A stretch of DNA of 64,000 nucleotides from Alphaproteobacteria bacterium bin52. GTDB taxonomy: Bacteria; Pseudomonadota; Alphaproteobacteria; Thalassobaculales; Thalassobaculaceae. Shown here one piece after another: positions 42,326-52,842 of the stretch. Below the pieces are notes generated by a model. The model was not told the DNA's origin and did no database searches. It saw only the letters and a program-made list of their open reading frames with translations. Within the stretch, counting starts at the first letter, position 1. Every line of letters begins with the position of its first letter. Made by a program: the position numbers and the translations under genes. The DNA lies in assembly GCA_002238645.1 (NCBI GenBank), contig MPMT01000002.1, forward strand, positions 46,672-110,671. The letters are read 5' to 3'.

Positions 42326-43810
42326 TCATTCCTCGACCGCCGTGTCGTCCACCTCCATCTCGCGTCGCCCCAGTTCCTCCAGAGTGACGGTCGTCTCGGT
42401 AATGGTCGCCAGTTCGGAAATGAAGGTGACGAGCTTGTTCTCGTAGACCTCTGACGCGATGGTCTCCACCAGCCGGGGAGACTGCATCGCCAACTCTCGC
42501 ATCCGGTCGCGGCGTTCGGGGCCGAACTGGGAGGCCCAGGCCCGGACCGCCGGCTCGAGTTCGTGTTCCTCGACCGATATGTTGTTCTGCCGCCCGATTT
42601 CGCGCATGAGCAGGCCGAGTTTCACGCGGCGCTCGGCAATGGCCCGGATCTCCGGATCCTGTTCTTCCGCCGCGGACTTCTCCGTCTCCTGCCCGGAACC
42701 GGCCTCATCCTGTGCTTCAACCGCCTGGTCCGTCCCGTCATCATCCCCGGCACCGTCATCGGCTCCGACACCGTCATCGGCTCCGACACCGTCATCGGCT
42801 CCGACACCGTCTTCGGCTCCGACACCGTCTTCGCTGTCAGGCAGGCCGGATTCCTGTTCGCGCTGCATCCGCTCCCGGATCGCGTTGTACTCGCCGTCAA
42901 CCAGGAAATCCGGAACGGGGAAGGTCGCATACTCGGTGAGCTTGTCCATCAGTCCGACCGAGAACAGGGCCTGGCAGCGCTCGCCATGGCTTTGCGCCTG
43001 CCTGGCCCGGACCAGCCCGCGCAGCTGTTCGAGGTCTTCGCACCCCATCAGCTGCGCGAACTCGTCGTCCGCCGTCACGGGGATTTCGGTCTCGATCGCC
43101 TTGACCGTGGCGGTGACCTCGACCTCGTCGGCGGGCTCACCCTCCCCTGCACCGGGCGTGATCGTGTGCATGAAGGTCCTGGTCTCGTCGATGACGGCTC
43201 CGACCAGAGCCTCGATCCAGTCCGGGTGCCCCCGCTCTTCGGTCAGCGTGACCCGGGTATCCTGGTCATCGAGCTCCGCGAACGGTTCACCGTCCCGGCT
43301 TGCCCGGCAGTGTACGATGACCGTGTCACCCTTCTCGACCGGGCGCTCCCCCTCGATCGGCTCGTACCGGGACTGGCTGGCCGCAATCTCCGCGATCGCA
43401 CTGTCCACCGCCTCGTCGGTCACCTCCACCGCCATGCGTTCGAGTTCGAAGGAGGCGAAGTCGATCGCCTCCAGCATCGGCAGGGCCACGACGCGCATGG
43501 TCACCGCCATGCCGTTCTCCACCGGTTCCTCCGACGGCAACAGCGACGGCGTGAAAGCCGGCGTGATACCGTGCTCTTCGCAGGCCTCCTGCGCCTTCTC
43601 GCCGATCACGCGTTCAAGAACCCGCTTGCGCACCTCACCGCCGAACCGGTGCCGAAGGACCCGCAGCGGCACCTTGCCGCGACGAAACCCCGGCAGGTTC
43701 ACGCCGCTGGCCTCGTTCTGCAGCTGCTCGTCGACCAGCAGGTCCACCTCCTGGTCCTGGATGACAAGCCTGAACTCGTGATCGAGCCTGTCGCTCGCTG
43801 TCGTGCTCAC
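42326..43810 (-). CDS. tig: Trigger factor with an acidic tandem-repeat insertion
   Basis: Ribosome-bound chaperone with peptidyl-prolyl isomerase activity. The N-terminal ribosome-binding motif is [12 protein letters not shown] (about residues 41-52) and the isomerase domain starts [11 protein letters not shown]. At 494 residues it is about 50 longer than usual. The surplus is a low-complexity acidic segment at about residues 320-385, inside the C-terminal chaperone domain, made of tandem ADDGVG units followed by a Glu/Asp/Ala-rich tail. The reading frame is intact on both sides, and the conserved C-terminal helices return after it. First gene of the tig-clpP-clpX-lon group, just downstream of tRNA-Leu. 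Confidence 0.95.
   Translation of the reverse strand: MSTTASDRLDHEFRLVIQDQEVDLLVDEQLQNEASGVNLPGFRRGKVPLRVLRHRFGGEVRKRVLERVIGEKAQEACEEHGITPAFTPSLLPSEEPVENGMAVTMRVVALPMLEAIDFASFELERMAVEVTDEAVDSAIAEIAASQSRYEPIEGERPVEKGDTVIVHCRASRDGEPFAELDDQDTRVTLTEERGHPDWIEALVGAVIDETRTFMHTITPGAGEGEPADEVEVTATVKAIETEIPVTADDEFAQLMGCEDLEQLRGLVRARQAQSHGERCQALFSVGLMDKLTEYATFPVPDFLVDGEYNAIRERMQREQESGLPDSEDGVGAEDGVGADDGVGADDGVGADDGAGDDDGTDQAVEAQDEAGSGQETEKSAAEEQDPEIRAIAERRVKLGLLMREIGRQNNISVEEHELEPAVRAWASQFGPERRDRMRELAMQSPRLVETIASEVYENKLVTFISELATITETTVTLEELGRREMEVDDTAVEE
42751..42834. repeat. 18-base tandem repeat inside trigger factor gene
   Basis: The unit CACCGTCATCGGCTCCGA occurs three times exactly at 42751-42804, once with one change at 42805-42822, and once in part to about 42834. 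It encodes the acidic (A/E)DDGVG hexapeptides on the minus strand. A whole number of codons per unit means copy number can change without breaking the frame. Confidence 0.95.
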
Positions 43811-43873
43811 CTGTCCTGAGTCCTGTCCGGTTGTTGGGTGCCGACCGGTTTGACGCGATGAAACCGGAATCTA

Positions 43874-43958
43874 TGGTGCGGGCGAAGGGACTCGAACCCC
43901 CACGGCTTTCGCCACCAGATCCTAAATCTGGCGTGTCTACCAGTTCCACCACACCCGC
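43874..43958 (-). tRNA. tRNA-Leu(TAG)
   Basis: The acceptor GCGGGTG pairs with CGCCCGC, with discriminator A and an encoded CCA. The anticodon arm CCAGA-TTTAGGA-TCTGG gives anticodon TAG. It has the long variable arm of class II tRNAs and the T-arm GGGGGTTCGAGTCCC. Length is 85 bases including CCA. It lies upstream of tig on the same strand. Confidence 0.97.
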
Positions 43959-44061
43959 CCGCCGGTCGCGGCCAGACCGAGCAGTTGCAGCTGCTCGCGG
44001 CGCATGGCTACTGGATGCGGGTATCCCCGTCAACCATTGGGGCGCTCGCGAGCGCTTTCGC

Positions 44062-45465
44062 TCAATCCCGGGCCAGGGACCGGATCGCCTGGCTGGCGGC
44101 GATGCGACCGTCCGTTGCATACCCGGCGCTGTTCACGGCGATGTCGCCGGTACGGTAAAGGTAGTTGACCATCAGTCCCCAGGACTGCGTGCGACCGCGG
44201 ACGGAGCGATCGCCCATCCAGTTCAGCCGTTCGACCCGGGCTCCGTTGCTCAGGTGAAAATGGGCGACCGGATCGTGCGCACGGTTCCCCCGTCTCCTCG
44301 CCGAGGTCAGGTAGCGGGCCGCAAGCCGCGTGAGCGGTTCCCGCAGTGCCGTTTCCATTGCGCCGTCCCCCTGCTCCAGGCGCGCGAGCAGGTCGGGCAG
44401 CCCGACATCGCCAATCGGCAGCGCCCGGCGTTCGGACGCCGTCAGCAGTTCCGTACCGGCTTCGCTGACCTGTCTCCTCACCCAGCGCGAGAGTCCCGGG
44501 ATCGGTGACAGCGTGGCGAAGGAACGCAGGTTCGGCAATTCCTGCTCCAGCACCCCGACCACGTGCCTGATCAGGAAGTTTCCGAAACTGATCCCGTCGA
44601 GCCCCCGCTGGGCGTTCGAGATCGAGTAGAAGACCGCGGTGTCCGCGGTTCTCGGATCGACCGCGGGCGCGGTCTCGTCGAGCAGTTCGTCGACGCTTGC
44701 CGCCATGCCGTTCACCAGAGCCACCTCCACGAAGATCAGCGGTTCGTCCGGCATGGTCGGGTGCAGGAACGCGAAACACCGGCGGTCTGAATCCAGGCGG
44801 TTCTTCAGGTCCTCCCACGAGCGGATCTCGTGCACGGCCTCGTAGGCGATCAGCTTCTCAAGCAGCCGTGCCGGCGACGCCCAGTCGATCCGGCGCAGAT
44901 CCAGCAACCCGAGATCGAACCAGTGCGAGAGCAGGGTGCGCAGATCGTCGGCCAGGAACCGGATCTCTGGGTGCTCGCCCTGCGCCTCCAGCATCTCGGC
45001 ACGCAGGTCAACCAGGAACTTCATTCCCTCCGGCAGGGTGGTGAACTGGCGCAGCAGCACCCGCCACCGCGGCTCCAGGGCGCTGTGCAGGGACTGTTCG
45101 GCCTCCCGGCGCGCGAGCGCATCCCCTCCGCACGCCCCGAGCTCCGCCAGCGCCCGGTCGACCGCGTCGCGGTCGCGGTCGAACCCGGTGGCGAGTTCCA
45201 ACAGGAACCGGATCCTGCCAGTCCGGTCGAGCTCAAGGTAGCGCCGTCCCAGTTCCGCCGCCCTGGCCCGGTTGGTTGCCGCATCACCCACCGCGGCGAC
45301 ACACGCCTCCATTTCGGAGCGAACACGCGCCCGGTCCTCGTCGGGAAGGTCGGCACGCAGCCGTCCGGAAACGTGGTAGCGCGTGGTTCCGGACAGGTCC
45401 GACCAGGCGCGAAACAGGTTCGCGAGTGTTCTGTCCAGCAGTCCGCCATGTGGGTCACCTGCCAT
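44062..45465 (-). CDS. Malonyl-CoA decarboxylase
   Basis: Decarboxylates malonyl-CoA to acetyl-CoA, balancing fatty acid synthesis or supporting malonate use. The 467-residue protein follows the family over its length: the helical N-terminal domain, then the GNAT-like catalytic domain with FLHPTMPDEPLIFVEVALVN, AVFYSISNAQRGLDGISFGN (catalytic Ser), LSPIPGLSRWV, and FHLSNGARVERLNWMGD (catalytic His). I start at the ATG at 45465, which overlaps the end of nnr by 11 bases. A GTG one codon earlier is possible. No other malonate genes are near. Confidence 0.95.
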   Translation of the reverse strand: MAGDPHGGLLDRTLANLFRAWSDLSGTTRYHVSGRLRADLPDEDRARVRSEMEACVAAVGDAATNRARAAELGRRYLELDRTGRIRFLLELATGFDRDRDAVDRALAELGACGGDALARREAEQSLHSALEPRWRVLLRQFTTLPEGMKFLVDLRAEMLEAQGEHPEIRFLADDLRTLLSHWFDLGLLDLRRIDWASPARLLEKLIAYEAVHEIRSWEDLKNRLDSDRRCFAFLHPTMPDEPLIFVEVALVNGMAASVDELLDETAPAVDPRTADTAVFYSISNAQRGLDGISFGNFLIRHVVGVLEQELPNLRSFATLSPIPGLSRWVRRQVSEAGTELLTASERRALPIGDVGLPDLLARLEQGDGAMETALREPLTRLAARYLTSARRRGNRAHDPVAHFHLSNGARVERLNWMGDRSVRGRTQSWGLMVNYLYRTGDIAVNSAGYATDGRIAASQAIRSLARD

Positions 45466-46924
45466 CACGGCCACTCCGGAGACACGCCGCGGCGCGTGCC
45501 GCGCACAACAGGTCGGGAAGGTCCTCTGCCAGCAGCCCGGGTCCCGCGGCCAGCGCCGCGGCGCCATTCAGCCAGACCGCCGCCGCCGCGGCTTCCGCCG
45601 CCGGCATGCCCTGGGCCAGCAGTCCGGTGATGGTCCCCGCGAGCACGTCTCCGGTTCCGCCGGTTGCGAGCCACGCCGGCGCATCGGCGTTGATGAGCAG
45701 GTCTCCGCCGGGAGCCGCGATCACCGTGTCCGCGCCTTTCAGCACCACCACCGCGCCCAGCCGGTCGGCCGCCGCGCGGGCGCGGTACATCTTGCCGCAA
45801 CCATGGTCGGCGAGGTCCGGGAACAGGCGGGCAAACTCGCCCTCGTGCGGGGTCACGACCAGCGGTCCCCGGATCGCGGCTGCCAGGTCACCGCCGGCAT
45901 CCGCAAACAATGTGAGTGCGTCGGCGTCAAGCACCGCCGGTGCTCCCCGGGCGAGCAGGGAGACCACCGCGTCCCTGCCTGCCGGTCCTGTGCCCATCCC
46001 CGGTCCCGCCAGCATGGCGGTGAACCTGAGCTCGCCTGCTTCTTCGAGCGAGCGGACCAGGGCTCCGGGCACCGTGGCCCGGTAGATCGCCTCGGCTGGT
46101 CCAGGAACGGCAAGGGTGACCATGCCGCACCCGATGCGCCGGGCCGCGGCCGTGGCAAACCGGGCCGCACCGGTCATCCGCTCCCCGCCGACGACGAGCG
46201 CGTGTCCCCGGCGATACTTGTGATCTGTGAGTGCGGGTGACGGCAGGTGCTGCTGCCACACCCCGGGCTGGTTGCGCGCCTGTTGCGGAGCGATGGCCTC
46301 GAGGACCCGGCCGGGAATGCCGATATCGACGATCCTCACCGTTCCGCACAGATCCCGGCCGGGCAACAGCAGATGCCCCGGACGGCTGCGGAAGAAACCG
46401 ACCGTGAGCGTGGCCGGTGCCGCGACCCCGCGCACCTGCCCGGTATCGCCGTCCACCCCGCTCGGCACATCGATGGCGACGCGCGGCGCCCTCACCCCGG
46501 CCATGGCCTGCACCAGATGCGCGGCGGCGCCGCGGATGTCACGGTTGAGACCGGCGCCGAACAGCGCGTCAACGACGAGGCCCGCATCCGACAGCAGCTG
46601 CGGTCCGGCAGCGGTGGTCGCGCCGGTCCACAGTTCCGCGGCGCGCCCGGCGTCACCGGCGCGGCCGTCTCCCAGCGTCCCGACCCTGACCGGCCAGCCG
46701 GCCTCCGCCAGGTAGCGCGCGATCACGAACCCGTCGCCGCCATTGTTGCCCGGCCCGCACAGGACCACGGCAGGGATCGGCGCGAAGCGGCGCTGAATGA
46801 CCCGGGCAGCGGCGCGTCCGGCCGCCTCCATGAGCACAAAGCTGTCGCCACCGTTGACAGCCAGCCTGTCGGCCTCGGCCATCTCCCGCACGGTCAGCAG
46901 TTGCGACGTGGCGGGCATGCGCAT
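45455..46924 (-). CDS. nnr: Bifunctional NAD(P)H-hydrate epimerase/dehydratase
   Basis: Repairs hydrated, damaged NADH and NADPH. The N-terminal epimerase domain (YjeF_N, about 1-215) has LCGPGNNGGDGFVIARYLA and PSGVDGDTG. The C-terminal ADP-dependent dehydratase (about 235-489) is ribokinase-like, with VVTPHEGEFARLFP, VVLKGADTVIA and the GTGDVLAGTITGLLAQGMP catalytic loop. The 489-residue fusion is the usual bacterial form. It lies between tRNA-His and malonyl-CoA decarboxylase on the same strand and overlaps the latter. Confidence 0.96.
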   Translation of the reverse strand: MRMPATSQLLTVREMAEADRLAVNGGDSFVLMEAAGRAAARVIQRRFAPIPAVVLCGPGNNGGDGFVIARYLAEAGWPVRVGTLGDGRAGDAGRAAELWTGATTAAGPQLLSDAGLVVDALFGAGLNRDIRGAAAHLVQAMAGVRAPRVAIDVPSGVDGDTGQVRGVAAPATLTVGFFRSRPGHLLLPGRDLCGTVRIVDIGIPGRVLEAIAPQQARNQPGVWQQHLPSPALTDHKYRRGHALVVGGERMTGAARFATAAARRIGCGMVTLAVPGPAEAIYRATVPGALVRSLEEAGELRFTAMLAGPGMGTGPAGRDAVVSLLARGAPAVLDADALTLFADAGGDLAAAIRGPLVVTPHEGEFARLFPDLADHGCGKMYRARAAADRLGAVVVLKGADTVIAAPGGDLLINADAPAWLATGGTGDVLAGTITGLLAQGMPAAEAAAAAVWLNGAAALAAGPGLLAEDLPDLLCAARAAACLRSGRDGR

Positions 46925-46977
46925 CGGGGCGTGCTCCGGGAACCGGCCCTGCAGTCATCGGGTCAGGTGACGGGGAA

Positions 46978-47055
46978 TGGGGCGAGTGATGGGACTTGAA
47001 CCCACGACTTCCAGATCCACAATCTGGCGCTCTAACCAGCTGAGCTACACCCGCC
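46978..47055 (-). tRNA. tRNA-His(GTG)
   Basis: The acceptor GCGGGTG pairs with CACTCGC, with the extra 5' G at position -1 facing discriminator C, which is the hallmark of histidine tRNA. The anticodon arm CCAGA-TTGTGGA-TCTGG gives anticodon GTG. The CCA end is encoded. Confidence 0.97.
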
Positions 47056-47147
47056 ACGGCAACCCCGGCCCGCCACGGCGGGATCGGCCCCATCAACCGG
47101 ATCGGATGCGATTTGTCAAGGTCACCGTGGCGCGGCGCCGTGGCGCA

Positions 47148-48308
47148 TCAGCGGAAATGCGCTGCCAGCCGCGCGGCGGCATCATCGAGAACGCTGTCCT
47201 GCTTGGCAAAGCAGAACCGGATGAAGGATGTCGGGCCGCCCTCACGGTAGAACGGGCTGACCGGCAACGCCGTGACACCCGCCTCGCGGGTAATGTGGGA
47301 GCAGAAGTCGACATCGGATCCGTCAAACCCGGTTCCCGCAATGTCGACGAACAGGAAGTAGGTCCCCTCGCACTCCACGGGAGCGAACCCCGGTATCGCG
47401 GCGAGCGCTCCGGCAAGCCGGTCGCGGCGGTCCTGCATCGACCGGTTCAGCCCCTCGAAATACGTATCGTCCTGCCCGAGCCCGAAAGCGACCGCCCGCT
47501 GCAGGTTGGGAGCGGTGGTGAAGACCAGGAACTGGTGCGCCTTGGCAACGGTGCGCAACAGGTCGGCCGGTCCGGTCACGTACCCGACCTTCCAGCCTGT
47601 CAGGGAGAAGGTCTTGCCCGCCGAGCCGATGCGGATGGTGCGCTCGCGCATGCCCGGCAGGGTCATCAGCGGAACGTGCGCCCGGCCGTCGAAGGCCATG
47701 TGCTCGTACACCTCGTCGCAGATCGCGACCGCATCATGCGCCCTGACCAGCTCGGCAAGCAGCGCCAGGTCGTCCTGCCCGTAGACCTTCGAGGCCGGGT
47801 TCTGCGGCGTGTTCAGCACCAGCAGCCGGGTCCGGTCGGAAAATGCCGCCCTTACCGCCCCGGGATCGAGCCGCCAGTCCGGCGGCCGGATGCTGACAAG
47901 TCTGGGGATGCCACCCGCGCGGCGGATGATCGGGACGTAGCAGTCATACAGCGGCTCGATCAGAACCACCTCGTCACCGGGCTCGATCAGTCCGAAGAAG
48001 CAGGCCGCCAGTCCTTCGGTCGCGCCGGTCGAGACCATGGTCTCCGTCTGCCAGTCGACCTCGAGGTCGTAGAAGCGCGCGTTGTGCGCAGCGACCGCCT
48101 TGCGCAGTTCCGGCACCCCGAGCATCGGCGGGTACTGGTTGGGCCGGTCACTGAGGAATTCGGCCGCGCGCTCGAGCACCGGTTCCGGGCCGAAGTCGTC
48201 CGGGAACCCCTGGCCGAGGTTGATCGACCCGCACTCGATGGCAAGGCGCGACATGACCTCGAAGACGGTGGTGCCGTAGGAACCGAGGACGCTGTTGGCA
48301 GGTTTCAC
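47148..48308 (-). CDS. Class I/II aminotransferase (methionine/kynurenine aminotransferase-like)
   Basis: PLP-dependent aminotransferase of fold type I, 386 residues. Motifs are INLGQGFPDDFGPEPVLE, STGATEGLAACFFGLIEPGD, NTPQNPASKVY, ICDEVYEHMAFDG and GSAGKTFSLTGWKVGY with the PLP lysine. The GQGFPD and NTPQNPASKV patterns are those of YbdL/kynurenine aminotransferase relatives that act on methionine or aromatic amino acids, so substrate naming is tentative. The GTG at 48308 has GGGAGG seven bases before it; the longer upstream frame is not coding. It lies 52 bases after the CoA transferase gene. Confidence 0.9.
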   Translation of the reverse strand: MKPANSVLGSYGTTVFEVMSRLAIECGSINLGQGFPDDFGPEPVLERAAEFLSDRPNQYPPMLGVPELRKAVAAHNARFYDLEVDWQTETMVSTGATEGLAACFFGLIEPGDEVVLIEPLYDCYVPIIRRAGGIPRLVSIRPPDWRLDPGAVRAAFSDRTRLLVLNTPQNPASKVYGQDDLALLAELVRAHDAVAICDEVYEHMAFDGRAHVPLMTLPGMRERTIRIGSAGKTFSLTGWKVGYVTGPADLLRTVAKAHQFLVFTTAPNLQRAVAFGLGQDDTYFEGLNRSMQDRRDRLAGALAAIPGFAPVECEGTYFLFVDIAGTGFDGSDVDFCSHITREAGVTALPVSPFYREGGPTSFIRFCFAKQDSVLDDAAARLAAHFR

Positions 48309-48360
48309 GACATCACCTCCCTGTGCTGCCCGGGCTCCATACGGGAATTGGCGGGACCGC

Positions 48361-49578
48361 TCAAGCCGGCGAGGGTACGGAAATGGTGACGACACCGGTG
48401 CGCGCCAGCATGGCGACCGTATCCGCGTCGTAGCCGAGCTCGTCCAGGATCTCGCGGCTGTGCTGTCCCAGCATCGGGGGCGCCGTGATGTCGCACACCG
48501 GCGTATCGGAAAACCTGATCGGCGAGGCCAGCATCGTGATGGTGTCGCCAGACGGGTGTTCGACCTCGCGGAGCATGCCCCGCTCGTGCACGATCCCGGA
48601 GCCGAACGCCTCCTCGAAGCTCTGGACGGGCCCGGCGGGAAGGTGGCGCAGGCGCACCATCCACTCTGCCCTGGTCCGCCGCCTCAGCACCGCGCCGATG
48701 ATCGCGAACAACTCCTCGCGGTGCGCCGACCTGTCGGTGGCGGTCCGGAACCGGGGATCATCGGGAAGTTCCGGCTGCTCGAGGATGTCAACGCACAGGC
48801 GCCGGAACAGCCGGTCCGATCCGGTCGCCAGGTACAGCGGACCGTCCGCGGTCTCGAACAGGTTGACCGGCGCCGAGACGGGGTGGCTGTTGCCCGAACG
48901 CGGAGGCATCCGGCCCGACAGCAGGTAGTACTGGGCGGCGTTGCCGAGCGCGGCGGCGGCGACATCGCGCAGCGAGAGTTCGACATGCTGGCCGCGACCG
49001 GTGGTCTGCCGGGCCCACAGCGCGGCCATCACCGCGCCGGTGGCATGCAGGGCAGTGAGCATGTCGGACAGCGGCAGCGGACTTCGAAGCGGCGGACCGT
49101 CCGGCTCGCCGGTCAGCGCCATGATTCCCGACTCGGCCTGCATGACCGGATCAAATCCCGGCCGGTCGGCAAGCGAGCCCTGCTCGCCGTAGGCCGAGAT
49201 CGACAGGTAGACGAGCCGCGGGAACCGGTCCCGGACCGATGCATGGTCAAGCCCGAACCGGGCCAGCACGCCCGGTCGGAAGTTCTCGACCAGCACGTCG
49301 GCCCGCTCCAGCAGCCGCAGCAGGATCCGGCGGCCCTCTCCTTCGCGGAAGTCGAGACCGATACTGCGCTTGTTGCGGTTGAACGCGAGAAAAAAGTGCG
49401 AATCGGAACCGACCCGGGGTGCGGGATGGTTCCGCGCCTCGTCGCCGGTCACCGGGTTCTCGACCTTGATCACGTCGGCCCCCATGTCCGCCAGCTGCTG
49501 GGCACACAGGGGGCCGGCCACGATCCTGGACAGGTCAAGGACCCTGAGGCCATGGAGTGGCGCGGAGGTGTCGTTCAT
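48361..49578 (-). CDS. CaiB/BaiF family (type III) CoA transferase
   Basis: Transfers CoA between organic acids by the family III mechanism. The 405-residue protein shows VLDLSRIVAGPLCAQQLADM, GADVIKVENPVTGDEAR, LDFREGEGR, NFRPGVLARFGLD and SISAYGEQG, with the catalytic Asp in the LPLSDMLTALHATGAV block near residue 170. It resembles succinyl-CoA:glutarate or mesaconate-type enzymes, but the substrate cannot be told from the sequence. A link with the glutaryl-CoA dehydrogenase at 2127 is possible, though the genes are far apart. It is divergent from the aminotransferase at 49673. Confidence 0.9.
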   Translation of the reverse strand: MNDTSAPLHGLRVLDLSRIVAGPLCAQQLADMGADVIKVENPVTGDEARNHPAPRVGSDSHFFLAFNRNKRSIGLDFREGEGRRILLRLLERADVLVENFRPGVLARFGLDHASVRDRFPRLVYLSISAYGEQGSLADRPGFDPVMQAESGIMALTGEPDGPPLRSPLPLSDMLTALHATGAVMAALWARQTTGRGQHVELSLRDVAAAALGNAAQYYLLSGRMPPRSGNSHPVSAPVNLFETADGPLYLATGSDRLFRRLCVDILEQPELPDDPRFRTATDRSAHREELFAIIGAVLRRRTRAEWMVRLRHLPAGPVQSFEEAFGSGIVHERGMLREVEHPSGDTITMLASPIRFSDTPVCDITAPPMLGQHSREILDELGYDADTVAMLARTGVVTISVPSPA

Positions 49579-49672
49579 CGGGGATTCCAGGCGGCTTTCG
49601 ACGGTGTGCGTACTTCCGATTACCGCCGGTTTGCCTTACTGTGCAACGACTTTCACCATGTGGGGAAACCGG

Positions 49673-50839
49673 ATGCCCAGACTTGCCGAACGCCTCGATC
49701 ACCTCGGGACAGAAACCGCCTTCGAGGTGCTTGCGCGCGCCAACAGGCTTGCTGCGCAGGGCCGTGACATCATCAACCTCGGTATCGGCCAGCCGGACTT
49801 CAAGACGCCGGACCACGTGGTCGAGGCCGCGGTCAAGGCGCTGCACGATGGCCACCACGGCTACACCGCGGCCAACGGAATCCCCGAGTTGCGCGAGGCG
49901 GTCACAGCCGACCTGGAACGGCGCCTCGGGGTTGAGGTCGACCCGGCCCGGGTGCTGATCGTGCCGGGCGGCAAGGTCACCATGTTCTTTGCCATGCTGA
50001 TCTACGGCGAAGCCGGCGGCGAGATCCTCTATCCCAACCCCGGGTTTCCGATCTACGAATCCGCGATCCGGTTTTCCGGGGCGACCGCGGTCCCGATCCC
50101 GCTGCGCGAGGAGAACGGTTTTGCGTTCTCGGCCGAGGACGTGCTCGGGCGCATCACCGAACGGACCAGGCTGATCGTTCTGAACAGCCCGGCCAATCCG
50201 ACCGGCGGGGCGGTGTCACGGGACGAGTTCGACCGGCTGGTCGCCGGGCTGGCCGACTGGCCGGACGTCGTGGTGATGAGCGACGAGATCTACGGCCAGC
50301 TGCTCTACGACAACCACCACCACGTGAGCCTGCTGTCCTACCCGGAACTCGAGGACCGGCTGATCCTGCTCGACGGCTGGTCCAAGACCTATGCCATGAC
50401 CGGATGGCGGCTGGGGTACAGCGTGTGGCCGGAAAGCGCGATCGCGCACGCGGAGAAACTGGCGGTCAACTGCCACTCCTGCGTCAACGCTTCGGCACAG
50501 TATGCGGGTATCGCCGCACTCGAGGGACCGCAGGACAGTGTCGGTGACATGCTCGCCGCCTTTGGCGAGCGCCGCCGCGTCATTGTCGACGGGCTCAACA
50601 ACATCCCCGGCGTCAGCTGCGTCGAACCGGGCGGCGCCTTCTATGCCTTTCCGAACATCACCGGAACCGGCATGTCGTCGGACACGGTGCAGGCAAGACT
50701 GCTGGAGGAAGCAGGCGTCGCGGTGATCTCCGGAACCAGCTTCGGCGCGTTCGGGGAAGGCTACCTCCGGTTCTCCTATGCCAGCTCGCTGCCGTCCATC
50801 CGCGAGGCGCTGGATCGTGTCAGGAGCTGTCTTGCCTGA
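49673..50839 (+). CDS. Class I aminotransferase (aspartate/aromatic type)
   Basis: PLP fold-type I aminotransferase, 388 residues. Motifs are INLGIGQPDFKTPDHVVEAA, GYTAANGIPELREAV, YPNPGFPIYESAIRFSGAT, NSPANPTGGAVSRDEFDRLV, MSDEIYGQLLYD and GWSKTYAMTGWRLGYSVWP with the PLP lysine. It resembles the I-gamma/AspC-like group of aspartate or broad-range aminotransferases. I use the ATG at 49673 with GGGGA upstream; an ATG five codons earlier is possible. It is followed by a strong hairpin and then glnB. Confidence 0.9.
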   Translation: MPRLAERLDHLGTETAFEVLARANRLAAQGRDIINLGIGQPDFKTPDHVVEAAVKALHDGHHGYTAANGIPELREAVTADLERRLGVEVDPARVLIVPGGKVTMFFAMLIYGEAGGEILYPNPGFPIYESAIRFSGATAVPIPLREENGFAFSAEDVLGRITERTRLIVLNSPANPTGGAVSRDEFDRLVAGLADWPDVVVMSDEIYGQLLYDNHHHVSLLSYPELEDRLILLDGWSKTYAMTGWRLGYSVWPESAIAHAEKLAVNCHSCVNASAQYAGIAALEGPQDSVGDMLAAFGERRRVIVDGLNNIPGVSCVEPGGAFYAFPNITGTGMSSDTVQARLLEEAGVAVISGTSFGAFGEGYLRFSYASSLPSIREALDRVRSCLA

Positions 50840-50874
50840 TTGTTCGGCAACGGTATGCTGAAACAACAGGCAAG
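50831..50874 (+). terminator. Long hairpin at the end of the aminotransferase gene
   Basis: CTTGCCTG (50831-50838) pairs with CAGGCAAG (50867-50874), and after one bulged base TTGTT pairs with AACAA, 13 bp in all with a 17-base loop. The left arm contains the stop codon. There is no T-run. It separates the aminotransferase from the sigma-54 promoter of glnB. Confidence 0.6.
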
Positions 50875-50882
50875 TGCACTGA

Positions 50883-51356
<474 letters not shown>

Positions 51357-51384
51357 CGTCTTCGGGACCCAGCCGTCGAAGACG
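51357..51384 (+). promoter_or_regulatory. Stem-loop between glnB and glnA
   Basis: CGTCTTCG (51357-51364) and CGAAGACG (51377-51384) form an 8-bp stem with a 12-base loop, straight after the glnB stop. It may act as an attenuator or mRNA-processing site that adjusts the glnB to glnA ratio. No T-run follows. Confidence 0.5.
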
Positions 51385-51432
51385 GCGGTCCGCGACCCAT
51401 CAGCCGTCATTCAATCCAGCAGGAAGGAAGCG

Positions 51433-52842
51433 ATGTCAGACGCAAGTACAATCCAGCAGATGGTGCACGAGCACGACATCAAGTTCGTCGATCTGCGCTT
51501 CACAGACCCGCGCGGCAAGTGGCAACACCTGACCCAGGCCGTCAGCACCGTCGACGAGGACTCGCTCGCCGAGGGATTCATGTTCGACGGTTCGTCCATC
51601 GCCGGGTGGAAGGCCATCAACGAATCGGACATGTGCCTGATACCCGACCTGGCCACTGCGGTCATCGACCCGTTCTTCGCCCAGCCGACCCTGACCCTGG
51701 TCTGCGACGTGGTCGATCCGCTCACCGGGCAGCCGTACAACCGTGACCCGCGCTCGACGGCGAAGGCCGCGATCAACTACATGGGCATGCTCGGCATCGG
51801 AGACACCGCCTTCTTCGGTCCGGAGGCCGAGTTCTTCGTGTTCGACGATGTCCGATTCGACGTGACCATGGAACGCGCCTTCTACCAGGTCGACAGCGCC
51901 GAGGGACCGTACAATTCCGGGCGCCAGTACGAGGAAGGCAATCTCGGTCACCGCCCAGGCGTGAAAGGCGGCTACTTCCCGGTTCCGCCGGTCGACTCCG
52001 AACAGGACCTGCGCAGCGAGATGCTGGCGGTCATGGAGGAGATGGGTGTCGAGGTCGAGAAGCATCACCATGAGGTCGCACCGTCCCAGCACGAGCTCGG
52101 CGTGAAGTTCGGCACCCTGATCAAGACCGCCGACACCATGCAGATCTACAAGTACGTCGTGCACCAGGTTGCCGCCTCCTACGGCAAGACGGCGACATTC
52201 ATGCCGAAGCCGATTGCCCAGGACAACGGGTCGGGCATGCACGTGCATCAGTCGATCTGGAAGGACGGGCAGCCGATGTTTGCCGGAGCCGGCTACGCCG
52301 ATCTGTCGGACATTGCGCTCTACTACATCGGCGGCATCATGAAGCACGCCCGTGCGCTCAACGCCTTCACCAACCCGACGACCAACAGCTACAAGCGGCT
52401 GGTCCCGGGATTCGAGGCGCCGGTGCTGCTCGCCTATTCGTCGCGCAATCGGTCGGCCTCATGCCGCATCCCGCACGTCGACAGTGCCAGCGGCAAGCGG
52501 GTCGAGGTCCGGTTCCCGGATGCGACCTCCAATCCGTACCTGGCGTTCTCCGCCATGCTGATGGCGGGCCTTGACGGTATCCAGAACCGGATCCACCCGG
52601 GCGATCCGATGGACAAGGACCTGTACGACCTGCCACCGGAGGAACTGAGCGATATCCCCACGGTGAGCGCGTCGCTGCGTCAGGCACTGGACGAACTCGA
52701 CAAGGGCCGGGCGTTCCTGACCGCCGGAGACGTGTTCGACAACGACCAGATCGACGCCTATATCGAGCTCAAGATGGAGGAGGTCATCGCCTTCGAGCAG
52801 ACCCCGCACCCGATCGAGTTCTCGATGTACTACTCGTCCTGA
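51433..52842 (+). CDS. glnA: Glutamine synthetase type I
   Basis: Makes glutamine from glutamate, ammonia and ATP. The ATG at 51433 has AGGAAGGAAG upstream and gives 469 residues, the usual length. Motifs are [45 protein letters not shown], and the adenylylation site [11 protein letters not shown] with Tyr398, so activity is likely controlled by GlnE. It is cotranscribed with glnB. Its last 13 bases overlap the end of the convergent threonine synthase-like gene. Confidence 0.98.
   Translation: MSDASTIQQMVHEHDIKFVDLRFTDPRGKWQHLTQAVSTVDEDSLAEGFMFDGSSIAGWKAINESDMCLIPDLATAVIDPFFAQPTLTLVCDVVDPLTGQPYNRDPRSTAKAAINYMGMLGIGDTAFFGPEAEFFVFDDVRFDVTMERAFYQVDSAEGPYNSGRQYEEGNLGHRPGVKGGYFPVPPVDSEQDLRSEMLAVMEEMGVEVEKHHHEVAPSQHELGVKFGTLIKTADTMQIYKYVVHQVAASYGKTATFMPKPIAQDNGSGMHVHQSIWKDGQPMFAGAGYADLSDIALYYIGGIMKHARALNAFTNPTTNSYKRLVPGFEAPVLLAYSSRNRSASCRIPHVDSASGKRVEVRFPDATSNPYLAFSAMLMAGLDGIQNRIHPGDPMDKDLYDLPPEELSDIPTVSASLRQALDELDKGRAFLTAGDVFDNDQIDAYIELKMEEVIAFEQTPHPIEFSMYYSS

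Noticed and set aside
42751..42834. Short direct repeats that could suggest a CRISPR array
   Set aside because: The units are contiguous with no spacers, in frame, and encode part of trigger factor.
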